A stretch of 63,780 bases of DNA, from positions 1 through 63,780 of the forward strand of contig NZ_JACWNA010000022.1 of assembly GCF_015355765.1 (NCBI RefSeq). Reading direction: 5' to 3'. Of the stretch, positions 18,008 to 27,305 are shown piece after piece. Each line of letters starts with the position of its first letter. Position 1 is the first letter of the stretch. The notes under the pieces are model-generated. The model searched no databases. It worked only from the letters and a program-made list of their open reading frames with translations, and was not told the origin of the DNA. The position numbers and the translations under genes are program-made. The DNA comes from Actinomyces haliotis (GTDB taxonomy: Bacteria > Actinomycetota > Actinomycetes > Actinomycetales > Actinomycetaceae).

Positions 18008-18850
18008 ATGGATGATGTCGCCATGCTCTCTCTCACCCAGACGCTCGCGGCCCAGGAGGCCTCCTCCGTCGCCCGCTCCGGCGGCATGCGTCGTCCCCTC
18101 CCTTACTTCGTCTCCTCCATGATGGCTGGCGCCTACATCGGCATCGGCGGCACCTTCATGCTCGCCGCGGCCGGCCCCTTCAAGGCCGCGGGCAGCCCCG
18201 CCTCCGCCCTCATCTCCGGCCCGGCCTTCTCCATCGGCCTGCTCCTGTGCGTCTTCGGCGGCGCCGAGCTCGGCACCAGTGCCATGATGACCTTCGCCGT
18301 CGGCGGCTTCCGCAAGGTCACCAGCTGGGCGAAGGGCACCGTCGCCCTCCTCGTCATGCTGCTCGGCAACCTCGCCGGCGCGATCGTCCTCGCCGCGATC
18401 CTGCGCGGCACCAACATCCTCAACGCGGACACGCCCGCCGGGAAGATGCTCGCCGGCGTCGTCACCACCAAGGGCGGCCTGCCCGCGGACACCATCTTCT
18501 TCCGCGGCATCATGTGCAACGTCCTCGTCTGCCTCACCATCTGGTGCACCACCCGCGTCGAGAACGAGGTCGCCAAGGCCGTCGCCGTCTTCTCCTTCAT
18601 CTCCGCCTTCGTCACCTGCGGCTTCGAGCACGTCGTCGCCAACATGACCTTCTTCAGCCTCGGCCTCATGTACCACGTCGACGGCGCGACGCTCGGCCTC
18701 GCTGCCCGTAACCTCCTCTGGTCCGGCCTGGGCAACCTCGTGGGAGGGGCGCTCTTCGTCGCCGGCGCCTACGTCATCTCCCACCGCACCGAGGAGGGCT
18801 CCGCCGAGGAGAAGGCTGCCCTCGCGGCGACTCCTGCCCGCGTCCACTGA
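18008..18850 (+). CDS. Formate/nitrite transporter family channel
   Basis: 280 residues with six hydrophobic segments. Family landmarks are the N-terminal AGAYIGIGGTFM, the LGTSAMMTF segment after the second helix, NLAGAIVLAAIL, and the GFEHVVANMTFF helix that carries the conserved pore histidine. FNT proteins form pentameric channels for formate, nitrite or hydrosulfide. Nothing adjacent fixes the anion; formate export would suit a mixed-acid fermenter. No clear Shine-Dalgarno site precedes the ATG at 18,008, and the ATG at 18,023 is an alternative. Confidence 0.9.
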   Translation: MDDVAMLSLTQTLAAQEASSVARSGGMRRPLPYFVSSMMAGAYIGIGGTFMLAAAGPFKAAGSPASALISGPAFSIGLLLCVFGGAELGTSAMMTFAVGGFRKVTSWAKGTVALLVMLLGNLAGAIVLAAILRGTNILNADTPAGKMLAGVVTTKGGLPADTIFFRGIMCNVLVCLTIWCTTRVENEVAKAVAVFSFISAFVTCGFEHVVANMTFFSLGLMYHVDGATLGLAARNLLWSGLGNLVGGALFVAGAYVISHRTEEGSAEEKAALAATPARVH

Positions 18851-18973
18851 GCCGGCCCCCGTCCCGGTCGACTCGCTCCACCTGCGATTCCCCCCGCCCC
18901 GGTGCGGGGAGCCCGCCGCTCCCCGCGCCGGGGCGCCGTCGTGCCGGCCACGTCGGCGCGGCATGATGAGCGC

Positions 18974-20359
18974 ATGACGACGACGCCCAGTACCTCATCC
19001 CTTGGACGCGACCTGTCCCAGCCCACCACCCCTGACGACGCCGTCCAGCGCCTCATGGCGCAGGAGACCGAGGAGCGACGCGCCACCGCCGCCCCGCCCG
19101 AGGCCCTCGGCGAGAGCCAGGGCGCCGACGCTGCCCTGCGCGAGCGCCTCGGTGCCGCCGTCGCGGCGCTGCGCGGCGAGATCCTCGAGCTCTCCCACGA
19201 CGTCCACGACCACCCTGAGGTCGGCTACACCGAGCACCACGCCATGGCCGCCGTCGCCTCGCTCCTCGAGCGCCACGGCATCGACTCCGAGCAGGGCGTC
19301 TACGGCATGGACACCGCCCTGCGCACCCAGGTCGGCTCCACCGCCGACGACGCCCCGACCATCGCGATCCTCTGCGAGTACGACGCCCTGCCCGGCATCG
19401 GCCACGGCTGCGGCCACAACGTCATGTGCGCCAACTCCGTGGGCGCCTTCCTCGCGCTCGCCGAGCTCGAGAAGGCCGCCCCCGGCACCCTGCCCGGCCG
19501 CGTCGTCCTCCAGACCACCCCCGCTGAGGAGAACGACACCGCCAAGGAGCGCCTCGCTCTGGCAGGCATGCTCGACGGCGTCGACGCCGCCATCCAGACG
19601 CACTCCTACGCCCGTGACGTCGTCCATCAGACCTGGCTCGGCCAGCGCCGTCTGCGCGCCGTCTTCACGGGCGTCCCCGCGCACGCCTCCTCCCAGCCCT
19701 TCATGGGGCGCAACGCGCTCGACGCCGCGACCCTCACCCTCACCGGTATCGGCCTGCTGCGCCAGCAGATCCTCCCCGGCGACCGCCTCCACGGCATCAT
19801 CTCCGACGGGGGTCAGGTCCCCAACGTCATTCCCGAGCGCACGGAGCTGTCCTTCTTCATCCGCTCCAAGCACCTCGAGACCCTCAAGGACCTCGTCGGC
19901 CGCGTCGAGGACGTGCTGCGCGGCGCCGCCCTCATGACGGGCACTGGCCTGGAGATCCTCGCGCCCGACTACGCCAACGAGATGCCGGTGCGCGCCAACG
20001 GCCCCCTGTCCGCCGCGTGGACCCGCTCCCAGCGCGAGCGCGGCCGCGACCCGCTGCCCTTCGGCGTGCTGTCCGAGACGGTCGCCGCGGGCACCGACTT
20101 CGGCAACGTCTCGCAGAGGATCCCGGGCATCCACCCGCTCATCGGGGTCACCTCGGGCCCCGACGTCGCCCTCCACACCCGCGAGATGACGGCGGCCGCC
20201 GGCTCCGCCACGGGTGACCGGGCCGCCGTCGACGGCGCCTACGGGCTCGCCGTCGTCGCCCTCGACTGGCTCGTGGACCCTGAGCTACGGGATGCCGTGC
20301 GCGCCGACTTTGAGGCCAGCGGCGGAGCCGTCGACGTCGCCGGCTTCTGGGAGGACTGA
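18974..20359 (+). CDS. M20 family metallo-amidohydrolase
   Basis: 461 residues from the ATG at 18,974. The core (about residues 65-440) has M20D landmarks: LSHDVHDHPEVGYTEH, CEYDALPGIGHGCGHNVM with the metal-binding HGCGH, and QTTPAEENDTAKERL with the catalytic Glu, then the dimerisation lid GVPAHASSQPFMGRNALDAA. It resembles amidohydrolases acting on aminoacyl or p-aminobenzoyl-glutamate-type amides. The exact substrate is unknown. An N-terminal extension of about 60 residues is acidic and variable. Confidence 0.88.
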   Translation: MTTTPSTSSLGRDLSQPTTPDDAVQRLMAQETEERRATAAPPEALGESQGADAALRERLGAAVAALRGEILELSHDVHDHPEVGYTEHHAMAAVASLLERHGIDSEQGVYGMDTALRTQVGSTADDAPTIAILCEYDALPGIGHGCGHNVMCANSVGAFLALAELEKAAPGTLPGRVVLQTTPAEENDTAKERLALAGMLDGVDAAIQTHSYARDVVHQTWLGQRRLRAVFTGVPAHASSQPFMGRNALDAATLTLTGIGLLRQQILPGDRLHGIISDGGQVPNVIPERTELSFFIRSKHLETLKDLVGRVEDVLRGAALMTGTGLEILAPDYANEMPVRANGPLSAAWTRSQRERGRDPLPFGVLSETVAAGTDFGNVSQRIPGIHPLIGVTSGPDVALHTREMTAAAGSATGDRAAVDGAYGLAVVALDWLVDPELRDAVRADFEASGGAVDVAGFWED

Positions 20360-20392
20360 GGTCGGCGGGTTCGCCCGACCCCTCCCTCGGGC

Positions 20393-20537
20393 CTGGGAAC
20401 GTGCCTGCGCTCTGGGGCCCGGGGTTACCCCCCCCGTGCCCCCGCCCCCGCCCCGTCCCCCCCCCGGCGGGGGAACGTGCGGGCGCGCTGGGACGGGGGA
20501 TGACACGCACGTTCCCAGAGCGCAGGCACGTTCCCAG
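20393..20537. repeat. 145-bp element bounded by a 24-bp perfect inverted repeat
   Basis: ctgggaacgtgcctgcgctc plus four more bases (20,393-20,416) is exactly complementary to 20,514-20,537. Inside are further gggaacgtgc/gcacgttccc half-copies (20,471 and 20,507). It fills the gap between convergent genes and could terminate both. The length and nested half-sites look more like a small mobile or REP-like element than a simple terminator. Confidence 0.75.
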
Positions 20538-20545
20538 CGAGGGGG

Positions 20546-22261
20546 CTAGTTCTGCACGAGCGCCTCGCGCATGACGTCCAGGCCCACGCTGCCCAGCGAC
20601 AGGGCCCGCGTGTGGAAGCTCTTGAGGGCCTCCCCGCGCGCCAGGCACGCGTCCCGTGTCTGCTCCCACAGGCGCTGCCCGACGGCGTAGGACGGCGCCT
20701 GCCCCGGCCAGCCGAGGTAGCGGTCCAGCTCGAAGAGCAGGAACCCCTCACCCATCGCGACGTTGTGCCTCAGGAAGGCCCACGCGGAGTCCCGGTCCCA
20801 CACGCCCTCGCCGACGCCCGGCAGGGACGCCAGCTCCGTCGGCCGCTCCTTGCCCAGGTGCACGCCGATGTCGAGGACGACGCGCGCCGCCCGCAGCCGC
20901 TGCGAGTCGAGGACGCCCATGCGGTCCCCGTCCTCGTCCTGGAATCCGAGGTCCGCCATGAGCTGCTCGGCGTACAGGGCCCAGCCCTCGCCGTGCCCGC
21001 TCACCCAGCAGGCCAGACGGCGCCAGGAGTTGAGGCGGTCGCGCAGATAGGTCTGGACGCCGAGCTGGAGGTGGTGCCCGGGCACGCCCTCGTGGAAGAC
21101 GGTCGTCCGCTCCTGCCAGGTCGCGAAGTCGGTCGTGCCCGCGGGCACGGACCACCACATGCGGCCCGGTCGGGAGAAGTCGTCGCTCGGGCCCGTGTAG
21201 TAGATGCCGCCGGTCTGGTTCGGGGCGATGCGGCACTCGATGGTGCGCACCGGCTCCGGGATGTCGAAGTGCGTCCCGTCGAGGGCGGCGATCGCGCCGT
21301 CGGCGGTCTCCTGCATCCAGGCCTGGAGGGCGTCGGTGCCGTGGAGCCGGCGGGCGGGGTCCTCGTCGAGGCGGTCGAGGGCCTCGCGCACGCTCACCCC
21401 GGGCCCGTAGAGCCGCTCCGCGATGGTGCGCTGCTCGGCGTCGATGGCGGCGAGGCGCTCGCGGCCCCACTCGTAGGTCTCGTCGAGGTCGACGACGGCG
21501 CCCAGGAAGCGGCGGCTGGCGAGCTCGTAGCGCTCCCGGCCGACGCCGTCGACCTCGCCGGCGCGGGGGAGGAGCTCGGAGGCCAGCCAGTCAGCGGTCT
21601 CCCCGAAGGCGGCGCGGGCCGCCGCGGAACCGGCCGCGAGGTCCGCGGCGAGGGAGTCCGGCACGGGGGCGCCGTCGGCGGTGGCGGCGCCGGTGATGAG
21701 CGCGGTGTAGGAGCTGGAGGACTCCTCGGCCTGGTCTCGGGCCTGGGCGATGACGGCGCGCACCTGTCGGGCGGCGGCCACGTCACCACGGGAGGCGGCC
21801 AGTGTCAGCGACTCGCGGTACTCGCTCAGGGCGCGCGGGACGTCACGCAGGCAGGCGGCGAAGTCCGCCGAGTCCTGGGCGGTGGCCGTGGGCCGGTTGT
21901 CGAAGCCGTCGCGCAGCCCCTGGACGGGGGAGGCGATGTTGTCCAGGCAGCGCAGGGTCTCGCCGGTCTCGGTCATCTCGAGGTCGACGCCCAGACGCTC
22001 GCGCATCGCGGCGACGGTGACGTGGTCGACGTCGTCGACGGGGGCGGCCTCGTCGAGCTCCGCGAGGGTGTCGCGTGCGAGCGAGGCGAAGGCGTCAGCG
22101 GCCTCGGGGGAGTAGCCGTCGAGGCGGTCGCGGGCGCCGGGAAGCCCTGTGGACACGGCGAACTCGGGGGAGAGGGCGGCGAGGCGGTCGACGTAGCGCT
22201 CGGCGACAGCGTCGACGTCGGTGGCGGTGCGGGGACCCTCGGGCAGGGAGGCGGTGGTCAT
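20546..22261 (-). CDS. DUF885 family protein (peptidase-like)
   Basis: 571 residues from the ATG at 22,261. The C-terminal half has a zinc-peptidase-like signature: TVFHEGVPGHHLQLGVQ (HExxH-related HEGVPGHH) followed by WVSGHGEGWALYAEQLMADLGF with a downstream Glu, the pattern of DUF885 proteins, considered distant gluzincin-type carboxypeptidases. The N-terminal half is helical. No signal peptide is present, so it is probably cytosolic. The substrate is unknown. Divergent from the phosphatase gene at 22,422. Confidence 0.82.
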   Translation of the reverse strand: MTTASLPEGPRTATDVDAVAERYVDRLAALSPEFAVSTGLPGARDRLDGYSPEAADAFASLARDTLAELDEAAPVDDVDHVTVAAMRERLGVDLEMTETGETLRCLDNIASPVQGLRDGFDNRPTATAQDSADFAACLRDVPRALSEYRESLTLAASRGDVAAARQVRAVIAQARDQAEESSSSYTALITGAATADGAPVPDSLAADLAAGSAAARAAFGETADWLASELLPRAGEVDGVGRERYELASRRFLGAVVDLDETYEWGRERLAAIDAEQRTIAERLYGPGVSVREALDRLDEDPARRLHGTDALQAWMQETADGAIAALDGTHFDIPEPVRTIECRIAPNQTGGIYYTGPSDDFSRPGRMWWSVPAGTTDFATWQERTTVFHEGVPGHHLQLGVQTYLRDRLNSWRRLACWVSGHGEGWALYAEQLMADLGFQDEDGDRMGVLDSQRLRAARVVLDIGVHLGKERPTELASLPGVGEGVWDRDSAWAFLRHNVAMGEGFLLFELDRYLGWPGQAPSYAVGQRLWEQTRDACLARGEALKSFHTRALSLGSVGLDVMREALVQN

Positions 22262-22421
22262 GGGCAGAGCGTAGGGGAGCGGTGGGGTGCGGGCGGCGGT
22301 GAGGCGCTCGAGCGGGCGGCGCCTGCCGTGTGACCGAGGTCGCGGACTCGTTCGCGGGACGTTGGCAGGGTGTTCGGGCCGCGTTGCCCGTCCGCTGGGC
22401 CGGCCTTGAGAACGTCGAGGC

Positions 22422-23078
22422 ATGGGAGAGACCCTGGTACGCGTGTCAGCCACCATCACTCCCTCCGACCTGCCCGAGCCCCTCCGAGCCGACGGCCCCT
22501 ACCGGGTCGCCATGGTCTGCACGGGCAACATCTGCCGCTCCGCCATGGCGGAGGTCGTCCTCGTGGACCGCCTCGCGGCCGACGGCGTCCCGGACCGTGG
22601 CCCCGACGGCGTCGCGGTGAGCTCCTCGGGTGTCTCCGACGAGGAGCTCGGCAACCCCATCGACCGTCGTGCCCTGCGGACCCTCGCGGGCGCCGGCTAC
22701 GGCGAGGGTGAGGACGCCGCGTCCAGCGCCACCTCCCGCGCCATCAGCACCCACCGCGCCCACCGCACCAGCGACGAGGAGCTGCGCGGCTCCGACCTCA
22801 TCCTCGCCATGACCTCGAACCACCTGCGGGAGCTGACCCGCCGCGCCGAGCGCCTCGGCGTCGACACCGACCGGGTCCGCATGTTCCGCTCCTACGACCC
22901 CGCCGCCCTCGCTGAGCGCCAGGTCATCGCCGACGGCTCGCGCGCCCGCTACTCCCTCGACGTGCCCGACCCCTGGTACGGCACGCAGGCCGACTTCGAG
23001 GACACCCTCGAGGTCGTCGAGCGCGTCGTCGGCGCCCTCGAGCCGGCCCTCGCCGAGCTCGCCCGCGCCCGCCGCTGA
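22422..23078 (+). CDS. Low-molecular-weight protein-tyrosine phosphatase
   Basis: 218 residues. The P-loop CTGNICRS (nucleophile Cys33, Arg39) follows the VAMV strand, and the general-acid DPWYG appears near residue 187. It dephosphorylates protein phosphotyrosine, and in actinobacteria is often secreted or linked to exopolysaccharide control. The protein is longer than the usual 150-160 residues because of an N-terminal extension of about 25 and a Ser/Thr-rich insertion near residues 95-120. A 112-bp element starts 15 bp after its stop. Confidence 0.93.
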   Translation: MGETLVRVSATITPSDLPEPLRADGPYRVAMVCTGNICRSAMAEVVLVDRLAADGVPDRGPDGVAVSSSGVSDEELGNPIDRRALRTLAGAGYGEGEDAASSATSRAISTHRAHRTSDEELRGSDLILAMTSNHLRELTRRAERLGVDTDRVRMFRSYDPAALAERQVIADGSRARYSLDVPDPWYGTQADFEDTLEVVERVVGALEPALAELARARR

Positions 23079-23092
23079 GCGCCGGCGTCACC

Positions 23093-23204
23093 ATGGTCAG
23101 TTCTCGTGACTTCTGACTGCTCCAGGCTCGGCGCGGGCCGAGAATCGGCGGAACGACGTCGCGACGCGTGAGACCCCGCCGCTGAAGTCACGAGAATCGA
23201 CCAC
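23093..23204. repeat. 112-bp inverted-repeat-bounded element, copy 2
   Basis: The left end atggtcagttctcgtgactt (23,093-23,112) pairs with aagtcacgagaatcgaccac (23,185-23,204) with a few mismatches. Ends match copy 1 (53) and copy 3 (41,679); total length is again 112 bp; the interior is different. It lies in a convergent gap between the phosphatase and the first S8 protease. Confidence 0.8.
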
Positions 23205-23216
23205 GTCCGCACGACG

Positions 23217-23249
23217 GCGGGCCGCCCCGGATCGCCCGGGACGGCCCGC
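23217..23249. terminator. Bidirectional terminator hairpin
   Basis: gcgggccgccccgg (23,217 on) pairs with the complementary arm ending at 23,249 around atcg, with one mismatch. It separates the convergent phosphatase and protease genes. Confidence 0.65.
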
Positions 23250-23308
23250 CCTGCTGTCCGCCTCAGTGACCGCCTGGGTCACTGGGATGACGGCTGTGAC
23301 GGCGCGAC

Positions 23309-25012
23309 TCAGTCGCAGCCGAAGATCTTGCAGTAGTAGTAGTAGCCGATGCCGCGGCCGCCCGTCGGGTCGTCAGGGGCGGTCGTCGGGGAGGGCGTCG
23401 GAGTCGGCTCGTCCGTGGCCGGGTCGGCGGGCTCCTCGGTCGGCTCGGTCGTCGCGGGAGCGCTCGGCTCAGGGGAGGGCTCCGGGTCGACCGCGTCGCC
23501 GCCCTTGACGGCGGCGACGGCCTTGGCGGCGTCGATGATCCCGGCGCCGCAGGTGCCGGCGCCCGTGTCGCAGCTGGCGAGCGGGTAGCTCGTGTCCTGC
23601 AGGATCTTCGTGGCCTCGGCCGCCGTGAGGGACGGGTTGAGCTGCGCCATGAGCGCGACCGTGCCCGCGACGTGCGGGGTGGCCTGGCTCGTGCCCTGCA
23701 TGTCGCCGTAGTCGGCGCCTGCAGGGGTGGTGGTGCCGGAGTCGACCGTGGAGAGGATGCCCTCCCCGGACTTCATGTCGCCGCCGGGAGCGGAGACCTC
23801 GACGGTGCTGCCGTAGTTCGAGTAGTAGGCGCGAGCGCCCTTGTCACCGGTGGATCCGACGGTGATGACGTTGTCGCAGTTGGCGGGGGTGTCACCGGAG
23901 GCGTCGGAGTCCTCGTTGCCGGCGGCGACGACGATGATCGAGCCGCGCTCGGTCGCCGCGTCGATGGCGTCCTGGTAGTAGCTGGGGCAGTAGCTCGCGT
24001 CGCCGCCGAGGCTCATGTTGATGACCTTGGCCGGGTTGGCGTTGTCGGGCACGCCGTTGACGTGGCCGCCGGAGGCCCAGGTGATGCCGTCGACGATGTC
24101 GGAGGAGGAGCCGCCGCACAGGCCGAGCACGCGGACGGGCTCGACCTTGGCGTTCGGGGCGATGCCGGCGGTGCCGGTGCCGTTGTTCGTCTGCGCGGCG
24201 ATGGTGCCGGCGACGTGGCTGCCGTGCCAGGAGGAGTCCTCGGCGTGGGGGTTGCCCGGGCAGGCGTAGGCGGACTGCCAGTCGCCCTGGTCCTGCGGGT
24301 TGCTGTCGCGGCCGTCGTCGTCCCGGGCGCGCGAGGCGTCGGAGATGAAGTCGTAGCCCTGGACGGCCTGGTTGTTGAGGTCGGGGTGGTTGACGATGCC
24401 GGTGTCGATGACCGCGACGGTGACGCCCTGACCCGTGGCCTGCGACCAGGCGGCGGTGGCGTTCATGCCGTAGCTCGAGGTCGGGCCGAGGTCCCACTGC
24501 TTGGAGAAGTACGTGTCGTTCGGCGTGCTGGGGACGTCGAGGGCGGTCATGACGATGTCGGGCTGGACGTACTCGACGCTCGGGTCCGAGGCCAGCGAGC
24601 TGACGAAGGCCTGGGAGTCCGCCTCGTCCAGGGTGCTGGAGAGCTGGACGGACGCGAGGTCGCCCGAGTGCGCGGTGACGGCCTCGACGTCGACGTCGGC
24701 GCTCGTGGCGTCGGCGGCCTTGTCGATGGCGGTCGTGGTGGCGGCGGGCAGCTCGTCCTCGACGTTCGTCCCGGCGGTCTGCGCGGTGAGGACGTCGGCG
24801 GGCTGGGAGTCCGTCCTGTACTTGACGATGTAGGCGTTGGAGGGCGCCGTGTCGTCGGTGGTGCTCACCGAGCCGGAGGCGTCGGCGGTGGGGGTGGCGG
24901 TCGCCGGGCCGGCGATCGCGGGAGCGGCGGCGGACAGGGCTCCGGCCGCGAGGAGCGCTGCCGAGGCGGCGGAGAGCAGCGTGCGCGCCCTCCTCGGTGC
25001 GAGTGTTCTCAT
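23309..25012 (-). CDS. Secreted S8 (subtilisin-family) serine protease with Cys-containing tail
   Basis: 567 residues from the ATG at 25,012 behind AGGAGG. It has a signal peptide (RTLLSAASAALLAAGALSAAAPAIAG), an inhibitor_I9-like propeptide (YIVKYRTDS to VEYVQPD), then a catalytic domain with D203 (VIDTGI), H263 (HGSHVAGT) and S442 (GTSQATPH). A Pro/Glu/Thr-rich linker of about 55 residues is followed by the terminal YYYYCKIFGCD. There is no LPXTG motif. The last eleven residues are nearly shared with the neighbouring paralogue (25,372). It is probably exported and matured by propeptide removal. The two genes look like a tandem duplication that has diverged. Confidence 0.93.
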   Translation of the reverse strand: MRTLAPRRARTLLSAASAALLAAGALSAAAPAIAGPATATPTADASGSVSTTDDTAPSNAYIVKYRTDSQPADVLTAQTAGTNVEDELPAATTTAIDKAADATSADVDVEAVTAHSGDLASVQLSSTLDEADSQAFVSSLASDPSVEYVQPDIVMTALDVPSTPNDTYFSKQWDLGPTSSYGMNATAAWSQATGQGVTVAVIDTGIVNHPDLNNQAVQGYDFISDASRARDDDGRDSNPQDQGDWQSAYACPGNPHAEDSSWHGSHVAGTIAAQTNNGTGTAGIAPNAKVEPVRVLGLCGGSSSDIVDGITWASGGHVNGVPDNANPAKVINMSLGGDASYCPSYYQDAIDAATERGSIIVVAAGNEDSDASGDTPANCDNVITVGSTGDKGARAYYSNYGSTVEVSAPGGDMKSGEGILSTVDSGTTTPAGADYGDMQGTSQATPHVAGTVALMAQLNPSLTAAEATKILQDTSYPLASCDTGAGTCGAGIIDAAKAVAAVKGGDAVDPEPSPEPSAPATTEPTEEPADPATDEPTPTPSPTTAPDDPTGGRGIGYYYYCKIFGCD

Positions 25013-25266
25013 TCGTGTTCCTCCTGAGGGGACGGCCCGGGGTGGGCCCTGCCGCGGGTCAAGGGAGTCCGCGGGACCTTGGGGGTCACGAAACGGTAAC
25101 GCCGTCATTCATGCGTGTCCATAGGGAAAACAAAGGATTTGATAAGTTCCTAAATGGGGTGTGGCAGAGGGGGCGTTGGCTCCGGTCTGTCAGGGGGTCC
25201 TTCACGCACCCGGCACGAGGGGAGCTCCCACGCGCACGGGGGCTGGCTCCCTCCTGGGTGCACGAC
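25013..25266 (-). promoter_or_regulatory. Upstream region of the first S8 protease
   Basis: This gap separates the two protease genes. It contains the most AT-rich stretch of the neighbourhood (25,110-25,150, with gggaaaacaaaggattt), a reasonable promoter location for the gene starting at 25,012. I do not see a clean -35/-10 pair. No coding frame is convincing. Confidence 0.45.
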
Positions 25267-25313
25267 GGCGCCCCTGCCGCCCTGGTCCACAGGACCAGGG
25301 CGGCAGGGGCGCC
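25267..25313 (-). terminator. 22-bp perfect stem hairpin terminator
   Basis: ggcgcccctgccgccctggt plus cc (25,267-25,288) pairs perfectly with 25,292-25,313 around aca. It lies about 60 bp past the stop of the second S8 protease and insulates it from the first. Confidence 0.75.
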
Positions 25314-25371
25314 GTGGGACGTGCCGGGGCGTGGGGGGCCTCTCACGCCAGCAGACGCGTCGCCCTGCGCC

Positions 25372-27177
25372 TCAGTCGCAGCCGAAGACGAGGCAGTAGT
25401 AGTACTCGCCGAGACCGCCGCGGTCCGGTCCGGGCGCGGTCGCCGACGGTGTCGGGACCGGGCTCGCGCCCGGGTTCCCTGAGGGGGTCGGGCTCGAGCT
25501 CGCGCCCGGGTTGCCTGACGGCGTCGGCTCGGGTCGCGCGGTCGCGGTGGGCGCGGCCGTCGGGGGCATCGAGGCGCCCGCCACGGCCGCCACGGCGCGA
25601 GCCGCGTTCGCCACGCCCGCCCCGCAGCCGTCGCGGTTGCAGCCACCGACGTACGGCGTGGCCGTGTCCTTGAGGATCCGCTCCGTCCCGCTGGAGGTGA
25701 CCGACGGATCGAGCTGCGCCATGAGCGCGACGATCCCGGACACGTGCGGCGCCGCCATCGAGGTCCCGTCGAACCACGTGTAGCACGGCCCCTGCGGCGT
25801 CGCCGTGCCGCAGGCGACCGTGGAGAAGATGCCGCGGTCGTACTCCATCTGACCGCCCGGGGCGGCGAGGTCGAGGTCCGGACCCCAGTCGGAGTAGGTC
25901 GCCCACCGCCCGTACTCGGTCGAGGCGGCCACGGTGATGACGTTGTCGCAGGAGGACGGTGACATGAGCGAGATGGAGGAGTCCTCGTTGCCGGAGGCGG
26001 CGACGATGATCGACCCGCGCGACACGGCGCGGTCGATGGCCTCCTGGTAGTAGGCGGGGCAGGTCGCGTCGCCGTCGAGGCTCATGTTGATGACCTTCGC
26101 CGGGTGCGTGTTGCGTGGGGCCCCGGCGACGGCGCCACCGGAGGCCCAGGTGATCGCGTCAACGATGTCCGCCGACGCGCCGCCGCAGCGGCCCAGGACG
26201 CGCACGGGCTCGATGAGGGCGTCCGGGGCGACTCCCGCGATGCCCACGCCGTTGTCCGCCTCCGCGGCGATGATGCCTGACACGTGGGTGCCGTGCCAGG
26301 TGGAGGCGAGGTCCGTCTTGTTGTCGTCGCAGTCCCAGGCGGCGACGTTGTCCCCCGGGTCGGAGGGGTCGGCGTCCCGGCCGTCGCCGTCGTTCGCGGT
26401 CCAGGGGTCGCTGACGAAGTCGTAGCCGTCCACCAGCTGGCCGTCGAGGTCGGGGTGGGAGGTGATCCCGGTGTCGAGGACGGCGACGGTGACGCCGGAG
26501 CCGGTGGCGCGCTGCCAGGCGGTCAGCGCGTCGATCCCGCCGGTGCCCGAGCGCAGCGGCCACTGGTTGGAGAGGTACTCGTCGTTCGGCGACCCCTGTG
26601 CGGTGGCGGCCGGGGCCAGCAGCGAGGGCGCTGCGGCGGTGAGGCTCGTCGCCGCGACGGCGGCGGGGGACCCCGGGTGCGCCGGGTTGACGCGCACGTC
26701 GGGCTCGACGTACTCGACGTCCGGGTCCTGGCTCAGGGCGGCGATGAAGGAGCGCTGCTCCGGGGCGGTGAGCCCCTCCGAGAGGCGGACGGCCGCGAGG
26801 TCGCCCGAGTGGGCGGTGACGGACTCGACGGCGGCGTCCGAGCCGGCCTCCTCGACGGCGTCGTCGATAGCGGATGTCGCGTCGGTCGGCAGGGCGTCGG
26901 AGACGTCGTCTCCCGCGGCCGGCGCCTCGGAGACCGTTCGGGCCTCGGCGCTCGGGCTGCGGTAGCGGACGATGTACGAGCTGGTCTCCGACGAGTGCCC
27001 GTCGTCGTTCGCCGAGGGGGACGGTGCGGTCGCCGAGGCCTGTCCCGTCGCTGCCGCGGTGTCGGGAGCGGCCGAGGCCGGGGCCGCGAGGCCGGCCGTG
27101 AGGAGCGCGAGGGTCGAGGCTCCCGCGAGGATCGCGCGGCGGGTGCGCTGCAGGGACTGGTGAGGGGGCAGGGGCAT
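25372..27177 (-). CDS. Secreted S8 serine protease, paralogue with matching Cys tail
   Basis: 601 residues. The signal peptide (AILAGASTLALLTAGLAAPASA), the I9-like propeptide and the catalytic domain follow the same plan as the gene at 23,309. The triad is D235 (VLDTGI), H295 (WHGTHVSG) and S473 (DGTSMAAPHVSG). The linker differs: two copies of PTPSGNPGAS in a Pro/Ala/Ser stretch. The C-terminus is EYYYCLVFGCD, sharing YYYC-x-x-FGCD with its neighbour while linkers have diverged, which argues that the tail is functional. It is probably cell-surface or secreted. Confidence 0.93.
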   Translation of the reverse strand: MPLPPHQSLQRTRRAILAGASTLALLTAGLAAPASAAPDTAAATGQASATAPSPSANDDGHSSETSSYIVRYRSPSAEARTVSEAPAAGDDVSDALPTDATSAIDDAVEEAGSDAAVESVTAHSGDLAAVRLSEGLTAPEQRSFIAALSQDPDVEYVEPDVRVNPAHPGSPAAVAATSLTAAAPSLLAPAATAQGSPNDEYLSNQWPLRSGTGGIDALTAWQRATGSGVTVAVLDTGITSHPDLDGQLVDGYDFVSDPWTANDGDGRDADPSDPGDNVAAWDCDDNKTDLASTWHGTHVSGIIAAEADNGVGIAGVAPDALIEPVRVLGRCGGASADIVDAITWASGGAVAGAPRNTHPAKVINMSLDGDATCPAYYQEAIDRAVSRGSIIVAASGNEDSSISLMSPSSCDNVITVAASTEYGRWATYSDWGPDLDLAAPGGQMEYDRGIFSTVACGTATPQGPCYTWFDGTSMAAPHVSGIVALMAQLDPSVTSSGTERILKDTATPYVGGCNRDGCGAGVANAARAVAAVAGASMPPTAAPTATARPEPTPSGNPGASSSPTPSGNPGASPVPTPSATAPGPDRGGLGEYYYCLVFGCD

Positions 27178-27305
27178 CAGTCAGGTGCTCTTTCGTGAGG
27201 GGGCGGCGTCGCTACCGCCTCGGGTGGGGACCCCGAGCACCGGAGAGTGTGTCACGTTTAGGTCACCGTGTTCCCGGGCCCTCCTACTCAGGGGGCTGAC
27301 ACGAC

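Noticed and set aside
20612-22333. 573-residue plus-strand frame opposite the DUF885 gene
   Set aside because: Antisense shadow; DUF885 has the recognisable HEGVPGHH motif on the other strand.
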